From: Anaerolineales bacterium
GTDB taxonomy: Bacteria > Chloroflexota > Anaerolineae > Anaerolineales > UBA4823
Assembly (NCBI GenBank): GCA_022865865.1
Contig: JALHTN010000405.1
Location: 1 to 5,341, forward strand
Reading direction: 5' to 3'
DNA: 5,341 nucleotides
The notes below the pieces were generated by a model. The model was not told the origin of the DNA, did not search any database, and worked only from the letters and a program-made list of their open reading frames with translations. Position numbers and translations under genes: made by a program. How positions within the stretch are numbered: position 1 is the first letter of the stretch; the number at the start of each line of letters is the position of its first letter. Shown one piece after another: positions 4,899 to 5,341 of the stretch.

Positions 4899-5341
4899 TT
4901 AACCCCATAGTTTTTTTGGGTAGACCCCATTATCTATCAAGACCTGTACCGCATTCTTCACCCAGATTACATCATCCTGGTAAGTGACCCCAAACCAGTG
5001 CTCTTCAGTAGGCAGCACCTGGACAGAGGCTTTTACCTCTTCCACCAGTTGGTTGACCACCTCAGGTAGAAAATACTCTGCTGAAGATAGATTACCACGA
5101 TTTTCAGCCAAAAAACGCGCAAATCGGTCGCTTAATTCCCCAAACAGTTCACAAGTAAACCCCCAAATATTCATTGACACCACGCTATCCTCAGGAATTA
5201 CGAACCAGGTGGTGTCATCCTCTGAATATTTTACCTGCCCATCAATTATCATGATTCGGGTTCGCTCACACACTTCGATTAATTGACCCTGTGGGTCAAC
5301 AGAACAAATTCCACGGGACACATAACCATATTCAGTTAAAG
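4899..5341 (-). CDS. Sugar-phosphate nucleotidyltransferase, C-terminal part (5' end outside window)
   Basis: The frame is open to the right edge, so the N-terminal half with the nucleotide-binding GxGxR-type signature is not in view; 147 residues are visible. The first reads LTEYGYVSRGICSVDPQG, so the GTG at 5321 is an internal valine and not a start. ERTRI, then VSMNIWGFTCELFGEL, FLPEVVNQLVEE, and VLPTEEHWFGVTYQDD near the end are typical of NTP_transferase-fold sugar nucleotidyltransferases, which make NDP-sugar and pyrophosphate from a sugar-1-phosphate and an NTP. The C-terminus ends shortly after GVYPKKLW, with no left-handed beta-helix acetyltransferase domain as in GlmU. The kinase gene starts 4 nt after the stop (TAAGGTGATG), so the two are probably translationally coupled. 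The likely job is converting the kinase product to a UDP- or other NDP-sugar; nucleotide and sugar specificity cannot be read from this half. Confidence 0.85.
   Translation of the reverse strand, partial: LTEYGYVSRGICSVDPQGQLIEVCERTRIMIIDGQVKYSEDDTTWFVIPEDSVVSMNIWGFTCELFGELSDRFARFLAENRGNLSSAEYFLPEVVNQLVEEVKASVQVLPTEEHWFGVTYQDDVIWVKNAVQVLIDNGVYPKKLWG

Noticed and set aside
5319..5321. GTG at 5321 as the start of a 140-residue protein
   Set aside because: The frame stays open upstream to the window edge with family-like residues (LTEYGYVSRG), and no ribosome binding site precedes the GTG, so this is an internal valine.

Overview
The window reads as a bacterial chromosome segment of moderate G+C. 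The 5S rRNA, the protein families and the GGGGTATAATA-type -10 boxes would fit Chloroflexota (Anaerolineae-like), but this lineage call is an inference from general resemblance and is not secure.

Layout, left to right. (1) A complete 5S rRNA gene lies at about 24-143, closed by a long terminal helix and a T8 tract. (2) A decayed IS3-family relic follows: a plausible left end near 219 and an orfA-like reading frame at 285-599 with no orfB. (3) A two-gene plus-strand unit encodes an LtrA-family multi-pass membrane protein (734-1942) and, 13 nt later, a 318-residue soluble protein of unknown function (1956-2912). (4) A gene-poor stretch at 2913-3506 contains a second, truncated copy of the 3' half of the 5S gene plus its T tract (3097-3171), with no 5' half. 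(5) On the minus strand, a 55-codon single-pass membrane protein gene (3507-3674) has a perfect AGGAGG ribosome binding site and a consensus -10 box. (6) Upstream of it on the minus strand is a tightly coupled pair: the C-terminal part of a sugar-phosphate nucleotidyltransferase (running off the right edge) followed after 4 nt by an N-acetylhexosamine 1-kinase (NahK/LnpB-like).

How the parts work together. The kinase and nucleotidyltransferase look like consecutive steps of an anomeric-kinase salvage route: free sugar, probably an N-acetylhexosamine, to sugar-1-phosphate to nucleotide sugar. The ltrA gene and its partner appear co-transcribed, but no joint function is known to me.

The most notable structural signal is the pair of direct 5S repeats (76 and 75 nt; 3 substitutions and one T-tract indel). 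They bracket about 3 kb holding the IS3 relic, ltrA and the unknown gene. An intact RNA gene at one end with a 3' fragment at the other is the arrangement left by site-specific integration into a structural RNA gene, or by a rearrangement between rRNA loci. No integrase is present, so the mechanism is open.
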